Of a stretch of DNA of 64,000 nt, positions 22,362 to 31,255 are shown piece after piece. Position numbers and translations under genes: made by a program. Origin of the DNA: Pseudomonas sp. gcc21 (GTDB taxonomy: Bacteria; Pseudomonadota; Gammaproteobacteria; Pseudomonadales; Pseudomonadaceae); contig NZ_CP051625.1 of NCBI RefSeq assembly GCF_012844345.1, forward strand, positions 1,550,001-1,614,000, given 5' to 3'. Numbering within the stretch: position 1 is the stretch's first letter; the number at the start of each line of letters is the position of its first letter. Under the pieces are notes generated by a model. The model was given only the letters and a program-made list of their open reading frames with translations. It was not told where the DNA came from and did no database searches.

Positions 22362-23033
22362 TCATTCGCTCACCCCGATGCGCAATCCGGCGGCAATCGC
22401 CACCGGTGCCAGACTCAGAGACAACACGGCCAGGCAACCCAGCCACAATGCGTAACCTGCTACAGGCATTCCCTGTAGTGATGCCTCGATCGCCCCGGTA
22501 CCCAGAATAAGCACCGGAATGTACAGCGGCAGGATCAAAAGCGCGAGTAATACACCGCCGCCCTTCAGACCAACCGTCAATGCCGCGCCAACAGCGCCGA
22601 GCAGGCTCAGCACGGGTGTGCCGAGTAGCAGACTGAGGCATAGCACCGGTAACACCGACACTGGCAGCGCCAGCATCAAGCCAAACAGCGGTGCCAGAAG
22701 CACCATTGCCAGGCCGCTGACCAGCCAGTGATGCAGCACCTTGACCAGCACCATCAGCGACAGGGGATGTGGCGACAGCACCCACTGCTCAAGCGAGCCG
22801 TCCTCATGATCACTGCGAAACATTCCATCCAGCGATAACAGAGTGGCCAGCAGAGCAGCCACCCAGATCACCCCGGGCGCCATGGTGCGCAACATGTTCG
22901 GCTCAGGGCCGACCGCCAGCGGGAACAAGCTGATAACAATGGCGAAGAACACCAGGGGATTGAGCAAATCACCCGGACGACGCCAGGCCAGACGCCACTC
23001 GCGACAAAACAATAACCAGACGATCTGGCGCAT
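22362..23033 (-). CDS. ccmB: Heme exporter protein CcmB
   Basis: The membrane permease partner of CcmA, with six predicted helices in 223 residues. The conserved RSDHEDGSLEQWVLSPHPLSLMVLVK loop (about 60-85) is the typical CcmB cytoplasmic segment. Its start overlaps the stop of ccmA by one base. With CcmA it forms the ATP-driven unit that frees holo-CcmE from CcmC. Confidence 0.95.
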   Translation of the reverse strand: MRQIVWLLFCREWRLAWRRPGDLLNPLVFFAIVISLFPLAVGPEPNMLRTMAPGVIWVAALLATLLSLDGMFRSDHEDGSLEQWVLSPHPLSLMVLVKVLHHWLVSGLAMVLLAPLFGLMLALPVSVLPVLCLSLLLGTPVLSLLGAVGAALTVGLKGGGVLLALLILPLYIPVLILGTGAIEASLQGMPVAGYALWLGCLAVLSLSLAPVAIAAGLRIGVSE

Positions 23034-23668
23034 CAGGCCACCTGCCCGAGGTCAAGACGACGCAGCCCGTCGATGTGGTCGAGACTGTGATGCGTTGTCA
23101 GGATCACCGTGCCGCCCCGCTCTGCGTGCTGCATCACATGCTGCTCAAGTGCCGCAACGCCAGCCTTGTCAATGGCGGTAAAGGGTTCGTCAAGAATCCA
23201 TACCGGATGCGCTTCGAGATACAACCTGGCCAGGGCAACGCGCCGCTGCTGACCCGCCGAAAGCGTATGGCAGGGCACGTCCTCGAAACCACGCAAACCG
23301 ACCTTGCCGAGCGCGTCGCTGATGCGCTGACGATCAGCCGGCTCACTGAGTGCGCATAGCCAGCTGAGATTTTCTTCGGCGGTAAGATTCGCCTTGACTG
23401 CCGGCGCGTGACCGATGAAAAGCCGGCTATGGCGCCATTGCTCGCGTCCGCTACCGGCGAAAACAGAGGCGCCGCCGTAGCGCACATCGCCGCAGACGGC
23501 TGGCAGCAATCCTGCCAGAATGCGTAACAGACTGGTTTTGCCCGAACCATTCGGACCGGCCACCTGCAACACCTGGCCACCCTGCAGCGAAAAGGACAGG
23601 TCAGAAAACAGCTCCCGCTGGTCGCGCTCACAGGTCAGCGTGTGTATTTCAATAGGCAGTGATTTCAC
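23033..23668 (-). CDS. ccmA: Cytochrome c biogenesis ATP-binding protein CcmA
   Basis: The ATPase of the CcmABCD complex, 211 residues. It shows Walker [17 protein letters not shown], the signature [16 protein letters not shown], Walker [17 protein letters not shown] and the switch His (ILTTHHSLD). It is the first gene of the minus-strand ccm operon. Its promoter should lie in the 225-base divergent region towards the fliK-like gene, which also holds a 47-base hairpin and an ANR-like site. Confidence 0.96.
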   Translation of the reverse strand: MKSLPIEIHTLTCERDQRELFSDLSFSLQGGQVLQVAGPNGSGKTSLLRILAGLLPAVCGDVRYGGASVFAGSGREQWRHSRLFIGHAPAVKANLTAEENLSWLCALSEPADRQRISDALGKVGLRGFEDVPCHTLSAGQQRRVALARLYLEAHPVWILDEPFTAIDKAGVAALEQHVMQHAERGGTVILTTHHSLDHIDGLRRLDLGQVA

Positions 23669-23703
23669 TGTCTCTCCAGGTTGGCGCAGCCGGGGAACCC
23701 CAA

Positions 23704-23750
23704 GGTCTGTTGACGTTTCATCGCGAGCCGCGATGAAACGTCAACAGACC
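23704..23750. repeat. 47-base perfect inverted repeat upstream of ccmA
   Basis: The arms 23704-23725 and 23729-23750 are 22 bases each, perfectly complementary, with loop AGC. The left arm begins GGTCTGTTGACG and ends CATCGCG. It lies between two divergent genes (ccmA and the fliK-like gene), so it does not end either of them. A sequence 27/29 identical to its left arm, loop and first right-arm bases is at 26805-26833 at the end of parP. Confidence 0.85.
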
Positions 23751-23868
23751 CCAGCCAGATTCATGTTCGCAGGCATTCAGCCGCTATACTGATCAGGCGC
23801 CTGAATGGCGCCTTCTGGCCGGTTCTTTTCGGGGGGCCATTATACATACAGCCTTTCGGTGAAGGGCC

Positions 23869-23882
23869 CTGATTTATATCAA
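23869..23882. promoter_or_regulatory. ANR/FNR-like site in the ccmA - fliK-like divergent region
   Basis: CTGATTTATATCAA differs from the TTGAT-N4-ATCAA consensus at one base. It lies 12 bases before the fliK-like start and 201 upstream of ccmA. Oxygen control of ccm would make sense, but the position relative to a start site is unknown and the match may be chance. Confidence 0.35.
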
Positions 23883-23893
23883 GTTGTGGCGCC

Positions 23894-25528
23894 ATGACAT
23901 CCGACTTCCGTCTGCCCTCCATTGCCAGCCCGCATGCTGCCGGGCCTGCCAGCCGCCCCGGACCCGGCGCAAGTATCGCGCTGCAGCTGCTGCGGCCTAT
24001 TGACGCACAGATGCTGGATGCCGGCGGAACAGCCAGAGCCGAGGTCATCAGCAGCACAGCGCGTGCCGGCCAGTTCGAGCTGTTGCTGCGCGTCGCCCGG
24101 TCCGAGGGCTTTCCGCCCAGAGAGCTCAAGGTAACGAGCCGCGAACCGATCCCCAGCGGCACTCAGCTACTGATACAGGCCGTCAACCAGACTCGGGTAC
24201 TCGCCTCGGTTCAGGCGGCCGCTGTAACCAGTGCAGCGCTGAATACGCCGCTCATCCGCCTGGATCCGACCCAGTTCCCACCGGACGCCAGCCTGCAAGC
24301 CAGAGTATTGACGCAGAGAGCCGTCGAAGACGGCGCTCAGCAGCGATTCGCCCTGCTCGCGCGCATCGTACAGGGCGCGGGGGCCGGGTCAACCCTGTCA
24401 TTGGTGAGCAGCAAACCGGTGGAGCCCGGCACGCTGTTACAGGCCACGGTCGGCGCTTCGGGCGAGCTGCGCGTCGCCGCGCCCAGCGAGCAGCTGCGTC
24501 AATTAGCCGTCTCGTTGGGGCTGCGCGACAGCCTGCAACGACAGGCGTCGGCAGAACCCTTGATGGCGCAGCTCGAGCGCATCGCCGGCGCCGCCCCCGA
24601 GCGGTTGCAGCCGGCGATACGCCAGGTGCTGATGCACGTCACCACCGCTACGCAACTGAGTACCGAAGCCGGCGTAGCGCAGGCAGTGAAACAGAGCGGC
24701 CTGTTTCTGGAAAACAATCTGGCGATGCTGGCCAACGCCCTCAAGACCCGCCCGGGTGGCACCGAGCCAATGCCCGGACAGACACCCGCGGTACAACTGC
24801 CACCGCTGAACAAGGTGCTTGCTCTGCTTGCCGGACTGGCCACGCCACCGGGTGTCGAGCCCTTGCCGGGTGCCGATCTCAAGGCGTCGCTGACCAACCT
24901 TCTGCTGAACCTGCAACACCAACTGCCGGCTGAGAGCCGCGCGTTGCTCGCATTACCGCCGGGCCCGTGGCAGAAGATCCCCGGCATCCGCCCCGGCGCC
25001 TTCCCATTGCCCTCGCGGGTATTGCAGAACATGAGCGAAACGCCGGAACTGGGCAGCTTGCTGCGTCTCACCGCGGCCCTGCTCTCGCGCATTCAGCATC
25101 ATCAGTTACAGAGCCTTGGTCAGAGCCAGAGCTTTGCCGACGGCAGCAGCCAGACTGTATGGCAACTGGAAATTCCGCTACGGGACGGCCAGCAGTTCAA
25201 CCACATACAGGTACGGGTCCAGCGCGACGACGCGGCCCCCTCGAAAAAGTCGCCGGAGCCAATACCCCGTTGGGAAGTCCGTCTGGCATTTGAGCTTGAA
25301 TCCTTAGGCCCGATGCAGGCCATTGCCCGACTGTACAAAGGCAAGGTCAGCAGCGAGTTCTGGGCAGAGCGCCCGGCGACACTGAACCTGCTCGATAGCG
25401 AACTGGGGCGGCTACGTGATCGGTTATTAGCCAAGGGGCTCTCGGTCGGGGAGTTGTCCTGGCACCAGGGCACGCCACCACCACCGAGGCAGGCCGTACA
25501 GCAGAACTGGGTAGACGAGGTAACCTGA
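23894..25528 (+). CDS. FliK-like protein (flagellar hook-length control C-terminal domain)
   Basis: A 544-residue soluble protein. Residues about 1-420 are Ala/Leu/Pro/Gln-rich with low complexity. The last ~110 resemble the Flg_hook domain of FliK (VWQLEIPLRDGQQFNHIQVRVQRD ... WEVRLAFELESLGPMQAIARLYKGKVSSEFWAERPATLNLL). FliK measures the hook and switches export specificity through FlhB. Here it is followed, with overlapping TGATG, by a gene for a free FlhB C-terminal-like domain, so the pair may act on export switching. It may be a second FliK-type protein rather than the main fliK. No strong ribosome binding site was seen. Confidence 0.75.
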   Translation: MTSDFRLPSIASPHAAGPASRPGPGASIALQLLRPIDAQMLDAGGTARAEVISSTARAGQFELLLRVARSEGFPPRELKVTSREPIPSGTQLLIQAVNQTRVLASVQAAAVTSAALNTPLIRLDPTQFPPDASLQARVLTQRAVEDGAQQRFALLARIVQGAGAGSTLSLVSSKPVEPGTLLQATVGASGELRVAAPSEQLRQLAVSLGLRDSLQRQASAEPLMAQLERIAGAAPERLQPAIRQVLMHVTTATQLSTEAGVAQAVKQSGLFLENNLAMLANALKTRPGGTEPMPGQTPAVQLPPLNKVLALLAGLATPPGVEPLPGADLKASLTNLLLNLQHQLPAESRALLALPPGPWQKIPGIRPGAFPLPSRVLQNMSETPELGSLLRLTAALLSRIQHHQLQSLGQSQSFADGSSQTVWQLEIPLRDGQQFNHIQVRVQRDDAAPSKKSPEPIPRWEVRLAFELESLGPMQAIARLYKGKVSSEFWAERPATLNLLDSELGRLRDRLLAKGLSVGELSWHQGTPPPPRQAVQQNWVDEVT

Positions 25529-25815
25529 TGACGGATTCCAAACAGGCCATTGCACTGGTGTACGACGGCGAGCAGGCCCCGACGCTGACGGCCAAGGGCG
25601 AAGGCGATCTGGCCGAGCAGATTGTGCAGCTGGCCATGGAATATGAAGTACCGATATATGAGAACGCGGACCTGGCAAAGATGCTCGCGCGAATGGAGCT
25701 GGGGGACGAGATCCCGGAAGAGCTTTACCGGACCATCGCCGAGATCATTGCTTTCGCCTGGTATCTGAAAGGCAAGGCGCCGGTGGGATTTGTTCCGCCG
25801 GAGGAGGACTACTGA
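25528..25815 (+). CDS. Stand-alone FlhB C-terminal-like protein
   Basis: A 95-residue soluble protein matching the cytoplasmic autocleavage domain of FlhB/YscU: AIALVYDGEQAPTLTAKGEGDLAEQIVQLAMEYEVPIYENADLAKMLARMELGDEIPEELYRTIAEIIAFAWYLKG. The membrane part and the NPTH autocleavage motif are absent, as in FlhX/YlqH-type proteins, which resemble only the cleaved FlhB-CC fragment. It shares one base with the preceding fliK-like gene. Known homologues can partly replace the FlhB C-terminal fragment; that role here is inference. Confidence 0.82.
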   Translation: MTDSKQAIALVYDGEQAPTLTAKGEGDLAEQIVQLAMEYEVPIYENADLAKMLARMELGDEIPEELYRTIAEIIAFAWYLKGKAPVGFVPPEEDY

Positions 25816-25845
25816 TTTACAGAAAAGCCAGCCTGCAGACCGGCC

Positions 25846-26253
25846 TCAGTGCCGTTCCTGTCTGGCCGCATGCAGCCGCGCCACCAGTTCGGCTTCAGCT
25901 TTGGACAAACCGCAGGATTGGGTAACGTCTTCAATACTCGCTCCCATCCCGACCAGGCGCGCAGCCTGGTTATAGGGCATGGTTTGCGGGTCCTGTTGCT
26001 CGAAGCGTTGCTGCTTGTCTTCGATGCGCTTGAGCTGGTCGCGCAACGCGAACAGCTCCTCTCCCATGCCGATCGTGCCCTGCTGGTACCCGCTGATATC
26101 CTTGAGCAACTGCTCGATTCGCTGTCGCTGTGCAGCGTCCTGCTCATCGAGGCGCCGGGCCAGGCGGCGATACGCAAGGGTCAGCGCAGCCAGGGCTGCA
26201 ATAAGCAGCCCCAGGCCTAACCCCAGTAACAGCACCCATCCTGACTCAGCCAT
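25846..26253 (-). CDS. DUF2802 membrane-anchored protein of the chemotaxis cluster
   Basis: A 135-residue protein with one N-terminal membrane helix (about 4-28), a coiled-coil stretch (about 30-95) and a small C-terminal helix-turn-helix-like segment (YNQAARLVGMGASIEDVTQSCGLSKAEAELVARLH). This is the DUF2802 family, nearly always found directly after cheW in Pseudomonas and relatives; its function is unknown. The frame extends to a GTG at 26283 inside cheW, but the ATG at 26253, five bases past the cheW stop, starts the membrane segment and was chosen. Confidence 0.8.
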   Translation of the reverse strand: MAESGWVLLLGLGLGLLIAALAALTLAYRRLARRLDEQDAAQRQRIEQLLKDISGYQQGTIGMGEELFALRDQLKRIEDKQQRFEQQDPQTMPYNQAARLVGMGASIEDVTQSCGLSKAEAELVARLHAARQERH

Positions 26254-26258
26254 GTCGA

Positions 26259-26738
26259 TCAAAAACCCTGCAGCTCGGCCCACTCATCCTCGGTCATCAT
26301 CTTTTCCAGATCGACCAGGATCAGCAGCTCGTTATTCTTGTTGCATACACCCTGAATGAACTTGGCGGACTCGTCGGTACCGACATTGGGTGCGGTCTCG
26401 ATCTCGGACTGCTTCAGGTAAACCACTTCAGCGACGCTGTCTACCAGAATGCCAATGACCTGCTTGTCCGCCTCGATAATCACTACCCGGGTAGCATCAG
26501 TGATCGGCGCAGGGCTCAGACCGAAGCGCTGACGCGTATCGATCACGGTCACTACGTTACCGCGCAGGTTGATGATACCCAGCACATATGAAGGCGCGCC
26601 TGGCACCGGAGCAATCTCGGTATAGCGCAGCACTTCCTGTACCTGCATGACATTGATGCCATAGGTCTCGCTGTCCAGGTGAAAGGTCACCCACTGCAGA
26701 ATCGGATCTTCGGCGCTTTGTGCGGTGTGGTTATTCAT
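26259..26738 (-). CDS. cheW: Chemotaxis coupling protein CheW
   Basis: The adaptor that couples chemoreceptors to CheA. Its 159 residues form the double beta-barrel CheW domain: QWVTFHLDSETYGINVMQVQEVLRYTEIAPVPGAPSYVLGIINLRGNVVTVIDTRQRFGL, the canonical N-terminal half with the conserved NLRG. It follows parP by 63 bases and ends at DUF2802 within the main chemotaxis and flagellar cluster. Confidence 0.96.
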   Translation of the reverse strand: MNNHTAQSAEDPILQWVTFHLDSETYGINVMQVQEVLRYTEIAPVPGAPSYVLGIINLRGNVVTVIDTRQRFGLSPAPITDATRVVIIEADKQVIGILVDSVAEVVYLKQSEIETAPNVGTDESAKFIQGVCNKNNELLILVDLEKMMTEDEWAELQGF

Positions 26739-26801
26739 CTATCAATTCCCGATTTATAAAAGGGCCCTGTGCGTTGTCCCTGCGCAGGGCGAATGATAAT
26801 C

Positions 26802-27605
26802 CTAGGTCTGTTTCCGTTTCATCGCGAGCCGCGTTGCTGACTCGCCGGGCGCATGGCTGATCAGCAACGAGGCCAGCGCTGATACATCCAGCAAAGCACA
26901 CATATGTTCGATAACGGTTCCGGCCAGCCAGGGCCGCTTACCCTGTTGCGAGCGCCACTTGATCTGGTCCGGATTCAACTTGATGGACCGGCTGACACCG
27001 TGCACCGCCATGCCCCAGTCATATCCCTGAACGGAGATCACGAAACGCAGGTCGTCCCGTAGCGCCGGCGAGTATCGCTCCGGCATGACCCAGCGCGCCG
27101 TGTCCAGTACCTTCAGGTTGCCTGCCGAGGTGGGCAACAGACCGAGGAACCAGTCAGGCTGGCCAAACAATGGCGTAATGTCGCTTTCCAGAGAGTGAAT
27201 GGTCCCAAGCGATACCAGAGGCACTGCGAGGGTCAGACCGCCCACGTCAAACAGCAGGGCCTCGAAGGGCTGGTCCCGCCACGCCGCTCGTTCGCTGGGC
27301 TCAGCTTCCTGCGGCGAAAGCTCCTGTTCGACCGTCTGCCATTCAGCCGACAGCTCGGTGTGGGCGTTCCGCGAAGCGACGTGTTGAACCCTTGCTGCGG
27401 CCTGTTCCGCTGCCGGTGTCTGGACCGGAACGACGTGCGGCTCGGACACCGCCACCTGCGCCTCGGCCTGAGCGGGTATTTCAATTTCCGGCTGTTCAGC
27501 CAGCGCCAACTCGACAGCAGCCTCCTGCAACAGCGCATCCAGGTAACACTGGATGGTCTGCTGGGGAATATATTCCTGTAGGGGCGTAGTTCTATTCATC
27601 GACAT
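26802..27605 (-). CDS. parP: ParP, CheW-domain array-positioning protein
   Basis: A 267-residue protein with a Pro/Ala/Glu/Gln-rich N-terminal half (about 25-110) and a CheW-like C-terminal domain (about 113-260: EALLFDVGGLTLAVPLVSLGTIHSLESDITPLFGQPDWFLGLL). It lies between parC and cheW, the position of ParP, which links the ParC ATPase to CheA and keeps chemotaxis arrays at the pole. The final codons (KRKQT and stop) and bases just past them overlap a half-copy of the ccmA hairpin repeat (26805-26833). Two ATGs (27605, 27599) are possible. Confidence 0.88.
   Translation of the reverse strand: MSMNRTTPLQEYIPQQTIQCYLDALLQEAAVELALAEQPEIEIPAQAEAQVAVSEPHVVPVQTPAAEQAAARVQHVASRNAHTELSAEWQTVEQELSPQEAEPSERAAWRDQPFEALLFDVGGLTLAVPLVSLGTIHSLESDITPLFGQPDWFLGLLPTSAGNLKVLDTARWVMPERYSPALRDDLRFVISVQGYDWGMAVHGVSRSIKLNPDQIKWRSQQGKRPWLAGTVIEHMCALLDVSALASLLISHAPGESATRLAMKRKQT
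26805..26833. repeat. Half-copy of the 47-base hairpin repeat in the 3' end of parP
   Basis: Twenty-nine bases that match 23704-23732 at 27 positions. The stretch lies inside the last parP codons, immediately before the stop. The second arm is missing here, so it cannot form the same hairpin. Confidence 0.65.
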
Positions 27606-27636
27606 GCCCGGTTTATCGGCGGGAGTAGATTTAACA

Positions 27637-28431
27637 TTAGGCTACCTGCTCGCGGCGCGGCACGGCCTGCGCCAGCAGATACCGCAGCAAGGCGCGATAA
27701 GCCAACACGCCGCGCGAATTGGCGTCGTGCCGCGACGGCACCACTCCCGCCACGCTCGCGTCGCGCAATTTGGTATCGATCGGAATGAACGCCTGCCACA
27801 AATGATCCTGATAATCGCGCCGCAACAGACGCAGGGTACTCAGTGAAGCCTGGGTGCGCCGATCGAACAGGGTTGGAACGATGGTATAAGGCAGCCCCTG
27901 TTTACGTGATCGATTGACCATCTCAAGGGTAGTGACCATGCGCTCGAGCCCTTTGAGTGCGAGAAATTCCGTCTGCACCGGGATAACCAACTGCTCGCAG
28001 GCCGCCAGTGCGTTGATCATGGACACGCCGAGCAGCGGCGGGCTATCAATCAGCACATACTCGAAGTCGTTCCACAGTTGTGCCAGCGCCCGCGACAGGA
28101 CCAGACCGAATCCACCCTGCGCGGCGGACTGGCGCTCCAGTGTTGCCAATGCGGTACTGGATGGCAGCAGACGAATGTTTTCGTGTGTTGTATCGAGCAG
28201 CAAGGCTTCGGCGAGTCCGTCAGGCACTTGGCCCTTGTGCTGAAACAGATTGAACACGCTACTGGTCAGGCTATCCGGATCGTGTCCAAAGTAGCTGGTC
28301 ATCGAACCATGGGGATCGAGATCGACGACCAGCACGCGCTGGCCCTGATCCGCCAGCAGACCAGCCAGGGCTACCGCGGTCGTGGTTTTGCCCACCCCAC
28401 CCTTCTGATTGGCTACGGCCCAGACTCTCAT
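27637..28431 (-). CDS. parC: ParC, ParA-like ATPase of the chemotaxis cluster
   Basis: A 264-residue ParA/Soj-type ATPase. The deviant Walker A NQKGGVGKTTTAVALAG is at residues 8-24; switch and Walker B strands are VLVVDLDPHGSMTSYFG and YVLIDSPPLLGVSMINAL. In polar-flagellated gamma-proteobacteria the copy next to parP/cheW places chemotaxis arrays at the cell pole and is not the chromosome partition ParA. It follows motD by 125 bases and precedes parP by 31. Confidence 0.9.
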   Translation of the reverse strand: MRVWAVANQKGGVGKTTTAVALAGLLADQGQRVLVVDLDPHGSMTSYFGHDPDSLTSSVFNLFQHKGQVPDGLAEALLLDTTHENIRLLPSSTALATLERQSAAQGGFGLVLSRALAQLWNDFEYVLIDSPPLLGVSMINALAACEQLVIPVQTEFLALKGLERMVTTLEMVNRSRKQGLPYTIVPTLFDRRTQASLSTLRLLRRDYQDHLWQAFIPIDTKLRDASVAGVVPSRHDANSRGVLAYRALLRYLLAQAVPRREQVA

Positions 28432-28556
28432 TCACCCTCCAGGTCCTGACCCGTGCGGGCCCTGACTACGACGACAAATTGACGTCTTTCGGGACATCAA
28501 CTCAGAAATTGCTCAGTTACAGTGTAGTTAGCAGAACCCGTGCCAGAACCGCTCGC

Positions 28557-29381
28557 TTATTCGGAAACAGCCAGGGTGCGGCTGCGAGCAGAGCGCATGG
28601 CATCCACGCCATGTCGATCCTGCTGCGACGCCGTGTCGGGCTGTTCGGTATACCGTGATACCAGTAGAACCACCCTACGATTCGCCCGGCGTCCCGCTAC
28701 GGTAGTGTTATCGGCCACCGGCCGGAATTCTCCATAGCCCACTGCAGCCATACGACCCGGATCGATCCCGCCGTGGGCGAGCATTCTGACCACACTCGCC
28801 GCGCGTGCGGCAGACAATTCCCAGTTGGTCGGGTACAGACGCGAGCGTATCGGCACGTTGTCGGTAAAGCCTTCCACATGAACCGGGTTGTCATAGGGCG
28901 CCAGAATTCCGGCTATCTTTTCGGTCAGATGAAAGGCGTCGTCCAGCGGCAAGGCATCACCGCTGGGAAACAACAGACCCGAGCTCAACTCGATCTCAAT
29001 CCATAATTCATTGCCGCGCACCTCGATATCGCCGGCACTGATCAGATCGCCAAAGGCTGCTTGCATCGCCTTGGCGATATCCGCGAGGCTGTCACTCTCC
29101 GAATCGTTAACCGCGTCGCTGCCGCCATCATGCTCCCCCATCCCTTCAATCGGGCTCAGGCTGCGCGGCGTGGTCTCGCCTATCTGGATGGGATTGATGA
29201 CCTGCTGCGGCTGATTGAAGGCGCCGCCGAGCGTATCGGCAAGCACTTTGTATTTCCCTTCATTGACCGACGAGATGGAATACATGACCACGAAAAACGC
29301 GAACAACAGGGTTATGAAATCCGAATAGGAAACCAGCCAGCGCTCGTGGTTTTCACTTTCACGTGTGCGACGCCGGCGCAT
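28557..29381 (-). CDS. motD: Flagellar stator protein MotD
   Basis: The MotB-type half of the second stator of Pseudomonas. Residues 1-45 hold a basic N-terminus and one membrane helix with the ion-binding Asp21 (SYSDFITLLFAFFVVMYSIS). The periplasmic C-terminus is an OmpA/MotB peptidoglycan-binding domain (HVEGFTDNVPIRSRLYPTNWELSAARAASVVRML ... GEFRPVADNTTVAGRRANRRVVLLV). At 274 residues it fits MotD. It starts one base after motC ends. MotCD supports swarming and high-load swimming in P. aeruginosa. Confidence 0.94.
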   Translation of the reverse strand: MRRRRTRESENHERWLVSYSDFITLLFAFFVVMYSISSVNEGKYKVLADTLGGAFNQPQQVINPIQIGETTPRSLSPIEGMGEHDGGSDAVNDSESDSLADIAKAMQAAFGDLISAGDIEVRGNELWIEIELSSGLLFPSGDALPLDDAFHLTEKIAGILAPYDNPVHVEGFTDNVPIRSRLYPTNWELSAARAASVVRMLAHGGIDPGRMAAVGYGEFRPVADNTTVAGRRANRRVVLLVSRYTEQPDTASQQDRHGVDAMRSARSRTLAVSE

Positions 29382-29382
29382 A

Positions 29383-30123
29383 TCAGTCCAGGAAGCCTTC
29401 GAGCTTCAGCTCGATAGAACGGGGATTCTCGCCTTCGGCTATGGACGAAAGGCCCTCCAGCAGCATCTCGCGGTAGCTGGATTCCTGCAGCACGACGGAT
29501 TTGAGCTTGTTGGCCACCGGCAACAGAAACAGGTTGGCCAGCGCCACACCGTAAATGGTCGCCACGAAAGCCACCGCTATGCCGCTACCCAGCAACGAGG
29601 GATCGGCCAGATTCCCCATGACGTGGATCAGCCCCATCACCGCGCCAATGATGCCGATGGTCGGTGAATATCCGCCCATACTCTCGTACACCTTGGCGGC
29701 GGCCATGTCGTGGTTTTCGCGCGTGAGCAGATCCACCTCGAGAATGGCGCGCAATGTTTCCGGCTCGCAACCATCGGCCAGCAACTGCAGCCCCTTGCGG
29801 GCGAACGCGTCGGGCTCCAGCTCGGCCATTGCTTCCAGCCCGAGCAATCCTTCCTTGCGCGCCGTTGTGCTCCAGTTGACTACCTGTCCGATGCCCTCAC
29901 GGTGACGGCTGCGGGGCGGTACGAATATCCAGCCGAGAATGCCAAGTGCGCGCTTGAAGACAGGAAGTGGCGTCTGGATGAGTGCGGCAGCCAGCGTGCC
30001 GCCGATGACAATCATCGCCGCCGGCCCGTTAAGCAGGGCCGCGATGTGGCCGCCCTCGAGATAATTACCACCAAGGATGGCAACGAAAGCCAGAATAACG
30101 CCGATAATACTCAGAATATCCAT
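29383..30123 (-). CDS. motC: Flagellar stator protein MotC
   Basis: The MotA-type stator subunit, 246 residues with four membrane helices. It has the N-terminal ILSIIGVILAFVAILGGNYLEGG and the conserved pair GGYSPTIGIIGAVMGLIHVM and GIAVAFVATIYGVALANLFLLPVANKLK that line the ion path. The large cytoplasmic loop between helices 2 and 3 carries the charged rotor-interaction region. It overlaps cheB by one base and precedes motD. Confidence 0.95.
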   Translation of the reverse strand: MDILSIIGVILAFVAILGGNYLEGGHIAALLNGPAAMIVIGGTLAAALIQTPLPVFKRALGILGWIFVPPRSRHREGIGQVVNWSTTARKEGLLGLEAMAELEPDAFARKGLQLLADGCEPETLRAILEVDLLTRENHDMAAAKVYESMGGYSPTIGIIGAVMGLIHVMGNLADPSLLGSGIAVAFVATIYGVALANLFLLPVANKLKSVVLQESSYREMLLEGLSSIAEGENPRSIELKLEGFLD

Positions 30124-31226
30124 CAGCCAATCTCAGCGAGATAACGACCGATATCGTCCAGGCTATAGATGCTGTCGGCCAGACCGGCCTTGGCTATAGC
30201 CATCGGCATGCCATAGATCACACTGCTCGCTTCGTCCTGCGCCCAGACCGAACTGCCAGCCTGCTTGAGCATGCGAGCGCCCTCGCGACCGTCGGCCCCC
30301 ATGCCGGTCAGCACTACTGCCAACACCTTGTCCTGAAATGCCTTGGCCGCCGAACCAAAGGTGATATCCACGCAGGGCTTGTAGTTGAGACGCTCGTCCC
30401 CGGGCAGGATGCGCACCGTGCCGCGACTATCCACCATCATCTGTTTGCCACCGGGGGCCAGCAATGCCAGACCGGGGCGCAGCATGTCGCCATCCTGGGC
30501 TTCGCGGACACTGATACGACAAAGCTTGTCGAGCCGCTCTGCAAAAGCCTTGGTAAAGGCTGCCGGCATATGCTGAACCAGCAGCAAGGGTGCCGGAAAG
30601 TTGGCCGGCAGCTGAGTGAGCACCTTTTGCAGCGCAACCGGTCCGCCTGTCGAGGTGCCGATGGTGACAAGCCGGTAGCTTTTACGGCGCGGCGCCGGGC
30701 TGACAGCTGGCGCAGCCGTGCTGCGCGCCGGAGCAACCGGCTGGCGAAGCGGCTCGGTGCGGGGAGCGACAGAAGACTGAACCGGGGCCACGGCAGGCGC
30801 GGGCGCGCTCAATCCCAGTGAACGGCGATTGGTACGCGCTAGGACATGCACCCGCTCACAGAGCAGTTGACGCACCTTGTCCGGATTGCGGGAAATGTCC
30901 TCGAAATTCTTTGGCAGGTAATCCGCCGCACCGGCGTCCAAGGCGTCCAGGCTCACCCGCGCGCCTTCGTAGGTCAGCGAGGAAAACATCAGGACCGCGG
31001 TGGGACAACGCTGCATGATCTGTTTGACCGCCGTAATGCCGTCCATCACCGGCATTTCGTAGTCCATGGTGATCACGTCGGGATGCAGCGCAAGCGTCTG
31101 GTCGATTGCTTCTTGCCCGTTCGAGGCGGTACCGACTACCTGAATCTGCGGATCGCCGCCGAGGATTTCGGCTACCCGGCGCCGGAAGAATCCCGAATCG
31201 TCGACAACCAGTACTTTCACCGCCAT
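30123..31226 (-). CDS. cheB: Chemotaxis methylesterase CheB
   Basis: Removes methyl groups from chemoreceptors when phosphorylated by CheA. The 367 residues contain a receiver domain with Asp9, Asp10 and phospho-acceptor Asp55 ([13 protein letters not shown]). A Pro/Ala-rich linker (about 135-180) follows, then the esterase with the Ser in [10 protein letters not shown], the His in [18 protein letters not shown] and the Asp in [15 protein letters not shown]. It follows cheA by 29 bases and is followed directly by motC. Confidence 0.96.
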   Translation of the reverse strand: MAVKVLVVDDSGFFRRRVAEILGGDPQIQVVGTASNGQEAIDQTLALHPDVITMDYEMPVMDGITAVKQIMQRCPTAVLMFSSLTYEGARVSLDALDAGAADYLPKNFEDISRNPDKVRQLLCERVHVLARTNRRSLGLSAPAPAVAPVQSSVAPRTEPLRQPVAPARSTAAPAVSPAPRRKSYRLVTIGTSTGGPVALQKVLTQLPANFPAPLLLVQHMPAAFTKAFAERLDKLCRISVREAQDGDMLRPGLALLAPGGKQMMVDSRGTVRILPGDERLNYKPCVDITFGSAAKAFQDKVLAVVLTGMGADGREGARMLKQAGSSVWAQDEASSVIYGMPMAIAKAGLADSIYSLDDIGRYLAEIG

Positions 31227-31255
31227 ATTGACTCTCCCTGAGTACCTGCGCCGTG

